Positions 54,539 to 64,000 of a stretch of 64,000 nucleotides of DNA are shown in pieces. The translations under genes were made by a program, and so were the position numbers. Where the stretch lies: contig NC_021280.1 of the NCBI RefSeq assembly GCF_000400935.1, positions 868,001 through 932,000 on the forward strand, given 5' to 3'. Numbering within the stretch: position 1 is the first letter of the stretch; every line of letters begins with the position of its first letter. Under the pieces are notes generated by a model. That model was not told the DNA's origin and searched no databases. It saw nothing but the letters and a program-made list of their open reading frames with translations. This stretch comes from Spiroplasma chrysopicola DF-1. Its GTDB lineage: Bacteria > Bacillota_I > Bacilli_A > Mycoplasmatales > Mycoplasmataceae.

Positions 54539-56340
54539 TATTTATTTTTTAATAGCAATTCTAATTCATCAATTAAAGATGTTAATTTTTGAATTAATGG
54601 ATCATAAACCGTTTGATCAGTATAATCTATCCCAATATCTTTTAAAATTAAAAGTGGTTCTTTATTTCCACCTTGTTTTAAGAAATTAATTAACTGTTCA
54701 GAATGTTGATTCAAAACATCTTTATAAAGTTTAAATGAAGCAACGATACAAGTAGCATATTTATAAACATAATATGGCGAATTAAAAAAATGTAAAATTC
54801 TTGTTCAACCATAAGGCTTTCCTTTTTCATCTAGCTTATCAAAAACATGATAACCAAATTCTTCTGATTTTTGCGCAAAAAGATCGGCTAATTTATCAGC
54901 ATCTAATGACTCATTATTTTCAACTTTTTGATGGGCTGTTCATTCAAAATCAGCAAAATGAATTTGGCGGAAAAAGGTTCCCATTATTTCTTCAATACGA
55001 TTTTGTAATAAATAAATTTTTTCATCATTAGTTGTTGCAATTGAATATAGGTAATCAAATAGTAAATGTTCATTTACTGTTGAAGCAACTTCCGCTAAAA
55101 TAATTGGATAATTCCCTAGTGGATAACGATTATTACTATCAGCTAATAATGTATGAACAGAGTGCCCTACCTCATGGGCTAAAGTGTTAACTGAACTAAT
55201 TGTTCCATCTCAGTTCATTAAAATAATTGGTTCAACACCAGCCCCACCAGAAGAATAAGCCCCATCACGTTTATTAGTATCTTCATAATAATCAATGCGA
55301 TTATTACTTCAAGCTTTTTCTAATTGCGTTAAATATTCAGCTCCTAATGGTTTTAAAGCTGTCCGAATTAAATCTTTTGCTTCTTCCACGCTATATTTTT
55401 TGTCTAAACTAGCAACATTTTTAACCAATTTTAAACTACGATCTGTTGCATAAAATTTTTCAAATTTAAAATAGTTTTTTAACAATAGTTCATAACGAGC
55501 AAATAAATTACTATGTTTTTTACCATATTTAATTAAACTAACATAAATTTCTTCGTCAACATCATCACCGCTTAACGCTGCTTGTAAAGTATTTTTATAA
55601 CCGCGTAATTGGACATCTTCCACTGCTTCATGAATTATTGCTTCATAAACACGCGCAAGCGAATGTTTTTTTTCGACCAAGTTTTTTGTAAATAATTCTG
55701 AAACTTTAATTCTTAACCCTTGATCTTTTAAAGGATCACTTTTTTCCATAATTTCACTATACAAGGCATTTGTTAATTCTGCTTCTTGACCTTTATGAGT
55801 AATGTAAACAGGTTTACGATCAGCGTAAGCTAATAAATCGTACAAATCATCAGCAGCTCCACGGCTACGAGCGACAATTGATAAAATTTCTTCATCACGC
55901 GCTGACAAAATATATTTGCTACTACGGAAAAATTTCCGATAACCATATTCATATTGACTAATATCAGGGTCATTTTTTACCCAATTCATCACAGTTGCTT
56001 CCCCAATTGTTTTAATTTCTGGTGCAACAAAGGCTAATTTACTTGAAATTTGATTAATTGTATTAGAATAAATTCCGCTTAACTCTTGGTATTCTAGATT
56101 AGTTGTATCAATATCGCCCATATGCAAATATTGTCCTAACTTACTAGCAATTAAATCAATTTGTTCATCTAGTAAAAGATATTTTTTAAAAATCTTTTGA
56201 TCATTTAGCTTACCTTTGAAGGTAATAATTTCTTCTAATTTCTTAACTATTATTGCTAAATCTGCTTTTCACGCTTGGACATCTTGATACAAGTGTGAAA
56301 AATCTCATTTATACTCATTTGCGACTTCGCTTCTTTTCAT
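54538..56340 (-). CDS. pepF: Oligoendopeptidase F
   Basis: The protein has 600 residues. The M3-family zinc motif is NTLAHEVGHSVHTL near residue 390, with the third ligand Glu in ILAEVASTVNEHLL. PepF cleaves short peptides inside the cell, feeding amino acid supply in an organism that imports peptides. The N-terminal helical part (KRSEVANEYKWDFSHLYQD) is typical. The ATG at 56340 follows AAAGGGG. A standard reading sees only the middle (55309-56127). The aminopeptidase gene pepA is divergent from it, starting 160 bases away. Confidence 0.93.
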
Positions 56341-56501
56341 GGCTTTGCCCCTTTCTTTCTTACAAGTTCTATTATAACTGATTAAACCGAAAATTAATAT
56401 TTGATAAATTCTTAATTTTATGAGATTTTAAAACCGGTAAGTGTTATAATTCTTACTATAAATTATATTAGATAATTAATTAGAAAGAAGGAATTAATCC
56501 A

Positions 56502-57848
56502 ATGATTTTACTAAATGATAAAAATCAAGAACTAACACTAAAAGCAGTGTTTAAAGAAGATGAACTTAACCCCCTAATTATTAAAGAAAGCAATAGCACA
56601 ACTTTAATTAGTGAAGACAAAACAATTTATGCTTACTTTGATAAAGCATTAGATTTTAAAACAGCAACAAAATTTATTTGCAATTTTGTTAAAGCTAACA
56701 AGTATAATGTAAATATTAATATTGATAGTTTTAAAAAAGGCGCACAAGAAAATAGTTGTGTTGGTCGTGCAATTATGGAAAGTGTTTTTTATGCCGATTA
56801 TGAAGAATTCTCATTAAAAACAGCTAAAAAAAATAATGTTAAACCAACAATTAATTTGATTCACAGTTGTAGCCGTGCCCAAGAAAAATTTGAAGAAATT
56901 AAAATTAAAATGGAATTAGTTAATTTTGCTCGTACTCTGCAAGATACACCACCAAACTTAATGTATCCAGAAATGTTTGCTAATAAAATAAAAGAAATGG
57001 CAGCAGGAATTCCAAATTTAACTGTTAAAATTTTAGATAAAAAAGAAATTGAACAAGAAAAAATGGGATTATTATTAGCCGTTAATGCTGGTAGTAATTT
57101 AGAACCACGTGTAATAGTTTTAGAATACAACGGTAATCCTTCAAATAGTGAAAGAGTTGGTTTAATTGGAAAAGGAATTACTTTTGATAGTGGTGGATAT
57201 AACTTAAAACCTTCAAATGCAATGGTTGGAATGAAATTTGACATGTCGGGAGCAGCAATTGTTTGTTCAACAATAATTGCCTTAGCAAAACAAAAAGCAA
57301 ATGTTAATATTTCTGCTGTCGGTTGTTTAACTGAAAACCGAATTGGGGGTAAAGCAACTTTAACAGAATCAATTATTACCTCAATGAACGGTAAAACAGT
57401 TCAAATTGATAATACTGATGCTGAAGGAAGATTAGTATTAGCTGACGGAATTACATATGCGATCCGTAAATTAAATGTAACAAAATTAATTGAAGCTTCA
57501 ACATTAACAGGGGCAATCTTAGTTGCTTTAGGAAAAACGATGACAGGAGTTTTTGCTAATAATGACGAATGATATCAAGAGTTTGCAAAAGCAACTGAAC
57601 ATTCACATGAAGAAATTTGAAGAATGCCAATTAAAGAAGAACATTTTGAAGCAATGCGAAAAACACCAATTGCTGATTTAACAAATGCCGAACCTTCAAG
57701 ATTTGCCGGTAGTTCAACAGCCGCCGCATTCTTATGTGAATTTGTTGAAGATAAACCATATATTCACTTAGATATTGCTGGAACAGCTGACCAAAATAAC
57801 CGTGGAACAGGTGTTATGCTTAAAACAATATTTGAAATGTTTAAATAA
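56502..57848 (+). CDS. pepA: Leucyl aminopeptidase (M17 family)
   Basis: The protein has 448 residues. The M17 signature NTDAEGRLVLAD is present, together with GKGITFDSGGYNLKP (metal-binding Asp and Lys), MKFDMSGAA and the C-terminal HLDIAGTAD. It removes N-terminal amino acids from peptides in the cytosol, as a homohexamer with two metal ions. The ATG at 56502 follows AAGGAAT. Two TGA Trp codons lie at 57570 and 57618. Its terminator is shared with the convergent surface-protein gene. Confidence 0.95.
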
Positions 57849-57852
57849 AAAG

Positions 57853-57881
57853 AACATGAGAAGTTAACTCATGTTTTTTTT
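57853..57881. terminator. Terminator shared by pepA and the 57864-60200 gene
   Basis: Arms AACATGAG / CTCATGTT with a seven-base loop and eight T on the plus strand. The last codons and stop of the minus-strand gene lie inside it. Confidence 0.8.
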
Positions 57882-60200
57882 ATTTTTTAAAATTTTTTTA
57901 ATTGTACGAAAGAAAAGAACAAAAACAGTTAAATATATAATAATAAAAACAATTGTTACTATAATTACAATATTTTTAATTGTCACAGAATTAAAATTAT
58001 GTTTTAATCTTTTTACAGGAGTAAAATATATTAATTGTTCATTAATTAATTTTTTAGAACCATTAATAGCTTTAATTAGTATTTTACTATCATCAAGAAA
58101 TATCCTATAGTCAATATCTTTAGTGGCAAAAACTCCTTTTTTTATTAAAGCATTATTAATTATTTTAATATATTCTGTTTTTAAACTGCTTGACCTCTTC
58201 AGGTTAGAAAAATCAATTTGTGATAAATCAAAAATATTATCAGTAAAATTAATAAGATACTCCCCTACAGTTTTGGATGAATATGGGTTTGCCCTGATTT
58301 TTATTTTCTTAATTACATTTGGCAAGTTATTTTTAGTATTATTAAAATCAGACAATTCTATTTCATCAATATAAATAAAATAATCTCTTTTATAAATTAA
58401 ATTATAATTATTTAAAATATAAACTACTGCTAATTTAATATTATTCATTGATTCCTTATTATTGATGCTATTTGTTAGTGATGATATTTTGTCTAAATTA
58501 ATTTTACTCAAATTTATTAAAGATTTAGAATTATTATTTCAAAAATAATAATTATTAATCTCTGATAATAATTGTTCATAAGTCATAGTTTTTAAATTTA
58601 AAACAATAGGATTTTTAACTTTTGTCAAAAATTTTTTTAATATATTGAAATGATCTGAAATAAAATAGTTTTGAAAATAAATGTTTTTAGTCCTAATAAA
58701 AAAATAGTAACTTAAAATTCGCCCAGAAGATTCATAGACTTTATAACTATAAATACCATCATTTTTAATAGTAAAATTTTTATCATTAACTTTATAATTT
58801 TTAATCGGATTTAAATTATCGTTAAGTTTATATAAATGAACAGAATCAATTTTTGACCAATTTATTTCTAATTTTAAATTATCGTTAGTTTCTATTGTCG
58901 AAAATATAATTGGGTAATCCATATTATTAAAAGTAATTTCTTCTTTTGCAATACTACCATCCGCTGAATAAAAGTTTGTTGATTTGGAATATCCTAAAAT
59001 TATTATTTTTTTATTGTAAATAATATTTTGTTTATTATTAAGTTCTTGGACAATTTTAATTTCATATTGGGTATCGTTTAATTTTGGTCATAAATATAAA
59101 TCAATATTATCTTTGCCAATAATTTCTTTATTATCTAAATAAAATTTTTCGTTATTAAATTTTGATAATAGTTTTACATTAACTGCACTATTATAAAAAA
59201 GGTTCTTCTTATAATCAGGATAATTAGCGTGATTATTAAAATTCTCATTAAAGATTCTTCCAGGTAAAAGTAGTAATCGCTGTTTTATATTTTCTTCCCC
59301 TGTTGATTGATATTTAATTTTAAAAACAAAATCATAATTTAAAATAATATTAGAAAAAGGGATTTTTAAATAAAAAGAACTAGAAATTAAATTAAATTGC
59401 AAATCTATATTTGGAACGCTAAAAAAATTAGTTAAATATTCATTTTCTCTAAACATTTTTAATAAATACTGATTCCAATTTATTAATAAATTTTTTTCTC
59501 GTACTTTTATATCATTCGTATAACTATCAAAAACTATTTCTTTTATTTTTAACAACTCGTTGAGTTTTAATTTAGTTTTTTCATAATTTAATTTTTCCTT
59601 ATAAAAAACTCCAATTATTTTTAAACTTACATTTACATTTACATTCAAATATTTTAAACTTTTATTTTCCAAAATTACGCCCAGATTTAATATCAGTTTT
59701 TTATTATCACACTTAATATATAATGAAGTTAAAGCTTGTAATGTCCCATTGTTATTGTCTTTTTTTAAAGATTGAACTTGCATGCGAATTATTTTTTCAC
59801 TAATTCTTTCTGTTTTAAGAATTATATTTTCCGATGAAATATTTCCCTCTTCTCCGGTTGAAAAATTAATATTACTATTTACATTAAAAGATAAATTTTC
59901 AATTAAGCTTTTTCAAAGACTTAAAGATATTTTTTCTGTTTCAAAATTGTATAATAAAATTTCAGGACCATAAATTGTGACATTAGTATTATTTTCTTTT
60001 CTAAATTGACTTAAATTACCTGATATATTAAAAGAAGATAAATTAGGATTAAATTTAACTATATTAAGTGGTTCAACATTTTCGATCGTACTGGATAATA
60101 CTAAATTAAAAAAATTATTCTTTATAAGATTAAACGGATAATACACTAAATAAGTAAAAGTACAACAAACAAATAAAAGTAGAGTAAATAATCTTCGCAA
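57864..60200 (-). CDS. Large surface protein anchored by helices at both ends, unknown
   Basis: Four pieces separated by TGA join into one frame of 778 residues with no other stop. The start is a TTG at 60200, seven bases after GGGAGG; the ATG at 60290 has no site. Residues 2-20 (RRLFTLLLFVCCTFTYLV) form a signal anchor. Residues 25-725 are a long outside region rich in Asn, Lys, Ile and Tyr with strand-like patterns. The last 50 residues hold a transmembrane helix (VIIVTIVFIIIYLTVFVLFF) and a basic tail. There are no cysteines in the outside part beyond the anchor that I noticed. No known domain is recognised. It is divergent from a secreted-protein gene at 60435. Confidence 0.65.
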
Positions 60201-60393
60201 TAGTTTTCCTCCCTTAGAATCTATACTACATAAATTATTTACTTTATAGTTTAGAATTTTCCTCTTTACAATTAATTTATTAATAACCAATCTTACAAAT
60301 CTTGTTTTCGAATTAAATTAAGACTAAAATAGAAACATAGCAAATAAAATAATTAAATCACTAAAATAATATTAACTATCATTATTTATTAAA

Positions 60394-60434
60394 ATGGTAG
60401 GGTCTGGGCGGGTTTGAGGAAAGGACTTGTTAGA
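60394..60434 (+). promoter_or_regulatory. G-rich leader of the secreted-protein gene
   Basis: Upstream of the ATG at 60435 there are four G tracts close together (GG, GGG, GGG, GGG at 60396-60412), an outlier in this AT-rich DNA. A small frame beginning with ATG at 60394 also overlaps the start of the gene in another frame. Confidence 0.4.
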
Positions 60435-60971
60435 ATGAAAAATTTATTATCCCTAATTGGGGTAACAGGATTAGGACTTGCAACTACAACTCCAATTATC
60501 ATAAATAATAATATTGGATTTAATAGTAAAAATCAGGAAGAAGAATTAAAATCTGTAACAATGACTCATAAAAAAGCTCCCGAAAAAGCATTAGTTGGGG
60601 AATATAAAATAATTAATTTTTTATCTAGTTTAATTTTGGCTACAAAAAATTCTCTTCCTCAAGAGGAAGAGGGCAAAGAAATTTATTTTGTTGATACAGA
60701 ATTATTTTCATTTTCCAAAACAACATTATATGCAACTTGACCAGCTTTTGATATCTTATTTACTAATTTAATAAAAGAACAACGAGAATTCACGATGGAA
60801 GAATTTTATACAACAAAAGAAATATCATATCAAACATATCAAATTATTTTTAAACTCTCTTATACTGTTGATAAAATAAGTTATACCAATTATTTTGAAT
60901 CATTACCAATTGATGCGGATATTTTGTTTAATGAAGGTTTGGTAATTAATTCATATTTTGATTATCAATAA
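60435..60971 (+). CDS. Secreted protein with Spiroplasma-type signal peptide, no lipobox
   Basis: The protein has 178 residues. The N-terminus MKNLLSLIGVTGLGLATTTP is a typical Spiroplasma export signal but has no Cys, so the protein should be secreted or held by the uncleaved signal. The mature part is acidic (EEELKS, EEEGKEIYF) with several Tyr and no motif I know. One TGA Trp lies after residue 101. The ATG at 60435 is preceded by AAAGGAC; a TTG at 60414 in the same frame is less likely. It is transcribed divergently from the large surface protein and may function with it. Confidence 0.65.
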
Positions 60972-60991
60972 AAATTTGATAATAGAAAAAT

Positions 60992-61025
60992 AAAAACTAG
61001 AATTTATCTTAAATTCTAGTTTTTT
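60992..61025 (+). terminator. Terminator of the secreted-protein gene
   Basis: Arms AAAACTAGAATTT / AAATTCTAGTTTT with a short loop, then T residues on the plus strand. Confidence 0.8.
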
Positions 61026-61076
61026 AATTCGCAATAAATAAAAATTATTTTTATAATATGTCAAACCTGCTCTTAA

Positions 61077-61238
61077 TTATCCTTTATAAGACAAAAGATC
61101 TTGATAAATAGTATTTCCTTCAACCAAAGTTGTTATTAATGTAAATTGATCAAAATTTAAATCAAAAATATTAGTACTTGATAATTAAGCTACTATATTA
61201 GCACTTTTATTTGATAAACTCACCGATATCCCTACCAT
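61077..61238 (-). pseudogene. Remnant resembling the end of an amidohydrolase
   Basis: A 54-codon minus-strand frame begins ATG-GTA-GGG-ATA and contains one TAA (61185-61187). It reads GISVSLSNKSANIVA, stop, SSTNIFDLNFDQFTLITTLVEGNTIYQDLL (given here in parts). The order G-S-I-x-x-G-x-x-A-D-x-V-x-L ... T-x-V-x-G-x-x-V-Y is the usual C-terminal pattern of amidohydrolases such as NagA or dihydroorotase. The metal-binding part is absent. If correct, this is the last piece of a lost enzyme gene. The evidence is thin. Confidence 0.35.
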
Positions 61239-61454
61239 CTTTAATAAGTAGTTAATAGTTAGTATTAAATAATTAAAAAATCGCAATAAAATAAAAAATA
61301 ATTTTTAATATAAATATTAAAAACAGTTTTTTGCTAACATGAATAATTTTGTGATATAAATTTTATTATTTTCTATTTAAAATAGTTCATTAATTTACTA
61401 ATTGTAGTTTATATTTTTATTATGACATAAAAAATAATTTAGCAACTTAAACAA

Positions 61455-61487
61455 AGAAAAAAGCCAATGCGTAAATCATTAGCTTTA
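61455..61487 (-). terminator. Terminator of the 61485-62876 gene
   Basis: On the minus strand AAGCTAATG, a seven-base loop and CATTGGCTTTTTTC. It overlaps the gene's TAA at 61485-61487. Confidence 0.75.
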
Positions 61488-62876
61488 TTTGATTTTTTTG
61501 CTATTAATTTTTTGGTGTTTTTTTGGTGCCTGGCTGACACCATGTAATTTTAAATATTTATTATTATTAACAACTGCTGACATCATGCTACTAAAGATTC
61601 AATTAACAACTCAATAAATAAATAAGGCAGCGGTTAAAAAGGTTTGAATCATATTTACAAAAGGATTTAATCCTTGTGGATCATCATAATAAATAATCAA
61701 ACTAGTACGAGTAATTGTAAAAGTCAAAAACATCACTAGTGGCAAAATAATTCCTTCAATCAAATATTCTTTTACTAATCCCGGTCCTTTTAAATAGTCC
61801 ATTAATGTTGCTAAAATATAAATTAATAGAGCTGTTGTTAAAACTAAATTTGCTAAGGCAAATAGAAATGGTAAGGCTCCGGATTCAAAAATATTGGTAC
61901 TTTCAGGAGGAATAGCTGTAATACTTGGCAAGAGCATAATTGATCCAGCAATATTTAAAAATATTAATAAAATCAAGAAATAATAAGTAACAGCTGGTAA
62001 AATTAAATATTTGCGAACTTCAAATTTTTTACTTAAGGTTAGGGATCTAAAACCATGACTAACAATTGTGCCAACACTAGACACCATTACTAAAAGCGAT
62101 ACCCCTCATGTCGCTAAATTAAAATTACTATATTGACCAATTATTGGAAATGAAATAATTCCAACCACGGCCGCTAAACCAAGCCCATAAAATAAAAAAT
62201 AATAATTAAATTTAATCATATATAATGAATAAATTTTTCATCCCAATTGTTGTTTATTATTTGTTTTACTATATAGCGTTTCAAAATAATGAATGTTGTA
62301 ATTTGATCCTTGTGATGTCAATTGATAACCCTGACGAATATCAAAAAACAATTCACGTTTAACGCTCCCTGTTGAGACAGCCCGCTCTTTTTGGTAAAAG
62401 TCCTCACAACATTTAATAACTTCTTTAACAACTTTGCCATATCTTGGTAAGGCATAATCCCGAACCACCGCTGTTTTTAAATCAGCAACTAAAGATTCAA
62501 CAAATTGCGGACGAATAATGTCATTAACATCATAACTTAAAAAATTACGTTTTAAACCATTAACATTATTTGTATTAACATTACGTTCCATCAATCGCAA
62601 AATTAGCATTAATTTATCATACTTATATAATAAAAATTGATTTTTATTTTTTTGATATTTGCGCATCAAACTATATGATGCTAAAAAAATTGATTTAAAA
62701 GTCGGAATAATCATTGCAAAAATTAATCCTAAAATTACCACTTGGAATGGTGACATAATTTGAACAATCACGGTATTTCCTTGTTGGCGCATCATTCAAT
62801 TAATTCATGTTGAAAAAGCAAAATAACTAATTATGATAAATACTAATGTTACAATATTTCGCACAATATTGCGCAT
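61485..62876 (-). CDS. Multi-pass membrane protein, unknown
   Basis: The protein has 463 residues. Two helices near the N-terminus (about residues 8-24 and 40-62) are followed by a soluble stretch of about 140 residues (residues 70-205, with YDKLMLILRLMERN and CCEDFYQKERA). Six more helices then run to the C-terminus, which ends in a basic tail (KKHQKINSKKIK). No motif of a known transporter or enzyme is visible. The ATG at 62876 follows AGGTGATG. About seven TGA Trp codons are spread through it. It lies downstream of the glycerol dehydrogenase gene in the same direction but after that gene's terminator. Confidence 0.7.
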
Positions 62877-62946
62877 TTCATCACCTTATTCTATTTTTCT
62901 ATAAATATATTATAACGAAAAAATCTTTTTTAAGAAATTATTTTAT

Positions 62947-62972
62947 AAAAAAAGTAACCCCAGTTACTTTTT
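62947..62972 (-). terminator. Terminator of the glycerol dehydrogenase gene
   Basis: Arms AAAAAGTAAC / GTTACTTTTT with loop CCCA, then T residues on the minus strand, just after the stop at 62978. Confidence 0.8.
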
Positions 62973-62977
62973 CCTTT

Positions 62978-64000
62978 TTACTTTTTAAAAATTTGATTCT
63001 GATGAAACTTTTTGTATTCACTAGCATAATAATTTGCATGTTTAATAGCATTAAAAACCATCATTGGATTTACCATAAATGGCTCATTATGCATTGTATC
63101 ACCAGGTTGACATGCTTTTTCGGCGACTTTCATTCAAAGGGTTTCATCAAATTCATTAATTCCATAATCAGCTAAACAAATTGGTAATCCAACACTAATG
63201 CAAAATTCTAATACTTCATGTAGTTCGCAAGTTGGCGCTCCCTCCAAAATTAGTTCAATCACGGTTCCAAATGAAACTTTTTCGCCATGATAGAATTTTT
63301 CTAACGCTGGAACAATTGTTGAAGCATTGTAAAAGGCATGAGCACAAGCTAACCCACAAGATTCAAAGCCTAACCCACTTAATAGGGTATTTGCCTCAAC
63401 AATTGCTTCAACATCAGCAGTACAGCTTTTATTTTCAACAGCTATTTTTGCTCGTAAACCATTTTCTAATAAGGTTTGATAACACGTATGGGCCAACACT
63501 AACCCTGATTTAGTACTTTTTGCTTTAAAAAAATTATCCTTATTCGCCTTTGCGACAGCTCGTGCTTCAAAATAAGTTCCTAAAGCATCTCCCATTCCAG
63601 CGACTAACAGACGAACTGGCGCTTTTGAAATAATATGGGTATCAACTAAAACAAAATCAGGATTTTTTTTATAGAATAAATATTCTTCAAATTCCCCATT
63701 ATCTTTATAAATTACTGATAAAGCACTTGTTGGAGCATCACAACTTGCAGCTGATGGACAAATCCCCACTGGACATTTTTCAAAATAGCCAATAGCTTTA
63801 ACAGTATCAATTGTTTTACCACCACCAACAGCGATAACCATTTGTAATTTTTTAGCTTGGTAAATTGCTCGTAAACGATTTATTTCACTATATGATGATT
63901 CCCCTCTAAATTCTTCAAGATGATAATTATGATCTTGTAATGTTTTTGCTAAAATTGGTTGTAAGTCTTTAATAATAATTTTATCAGCCACAATTAAAAA
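62978..64000 (-). CDS. gldA: Glycerol dehydrogenase (N-terminus outside window)
   Basis: The last 340 residues are present; the frame is open to the window edge, so the first 25 or so residues are missing. NAD-binding motifs are VIAVGGGKTIDTVKA and SAASCDAPTSALSVIY. Zinc ligands of GldA match Asp in GMGDALGTYFEA, His in CAHAFYNAS and His in YHGEKVSFG. The enzyme oxidises glycerol to dihydroxyacetone with NAD. In a mollicute the product could feed glycolysis after phosphorylation. One TGA Trp is near 63134. The substrate could also be another small polyol; the motifs favour GldA. Confidence 0.88.

Larger units (their letters stand above)
60972..61484. other. Intergenic stretch with gene remnant
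   Basis: Apart from the terminator at 60992 and an amidohydrolase-like remnant at 61077-61238, I see only AT-rich sequence without open frames or repeats. Confidence 0.55.

Noticed and set aside
58123-58374. Plus-strand frames opposite the 57864-60200 gene
   Set aside because: The minus-strand frame is continuous for 778 codons with TGA as Trp and has a start site; the plus frames are shadows.

Overview
The window is a 64 kb piece of a mollicute chromosome, almost certainly Spiroplasma. The DNA is very AT-rich. Nearly every long gene is broken at TGA if read with the standard code but becomes one family-length protein when TGA is read as tryptophan (genetic code 4); examples are the thioredoxin active site, LeuS, DnaK, ClpB and GlpX. 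Further support comes from Spiroplasma-type signal peptides, Shine-Dalgarno sites of the AAGGAG type, TTG starts, and hairpin terminators that often contain the stop codon of the gene they end. All coordinates below use code 4. No rRNA, CRISPR array, intact insertion sequence or prophage was seen. I cannot name the species.

Layout. 1-3314: end of a TMEM164/YwaF-like gene, an unknown membrane protein, an AlkD-type DNA glycosylase and two doubtful small frames. 3393-7577: a two-gene ABC transporter, an ABC exporter half-transporter and a membrane protein built from two copies of one unit. 7691-14521: aldo/keto reductase, a Cys-less EIIB-like protein overlapping NAD kinase, a CaCA exchanger, class II aldolase and LeuS. 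14939-18457: a decayed lipoprotein gene, small membrane and basic proteins, thioredoxin, a Cof-type phosphatase and a membrane protein without a clear start codon.

18639-26275 is a sugar operon read on the minus strand: RpiR-type regulator, lipoprotein, PTS EIIBC, GH38 alpha-mannosidase, PTS EIIA, ROK sugar kinase. It recalls the mannosyl-glycerate (Mng) system, in which a PTS imports a phosphorylated mannoside and a cytosolic mannosidase cleaves it. 26534-27101: six tRNA genes (Asn, Glu, Val, Thr, Lys, Leu) with encoded CCA, one promoter and one terminator. 27251-31924: a YczE-like membrane protein, an AzgA-type purine permease preceded by a guanine-class purine riboswitch, and three unknown genes. 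32007-39553: a giant FtsX-type permease without an ATPase, then RNase III, PlsX and PNPase.

39663-46974: a rhodanese and the heat-shock block clpB / hrcA-grpE-dnaK-dnaJ. A clear CIRCE lies before clpB and a degenerate one before hrcA. 47141-54512: Cof-type phosphatase, a membrane-anchored HExxH protease, an aldo/keto reductase stopped by one TAA, class II fructose bisphosphatase, a DMT-type transporter, a YitT protein and a CobO-like ATPase. 54538-64000: peptidases PepF and PepA, a divergent surface/secreted gene pair, an amidohydrolase-like remnant, a membrane protein and glycerol dehydrogenase (cut by the window edge).

Taken together the window covers sugar import and glycolysis, purine uptake, protein quality control, RNA turnover and peptide breakdown in a wall-less, host-dependent bacterium. 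A rapidly changing set of membrane, lipoprotein and surface genes, several decaying, lies among these housekeeping genes.
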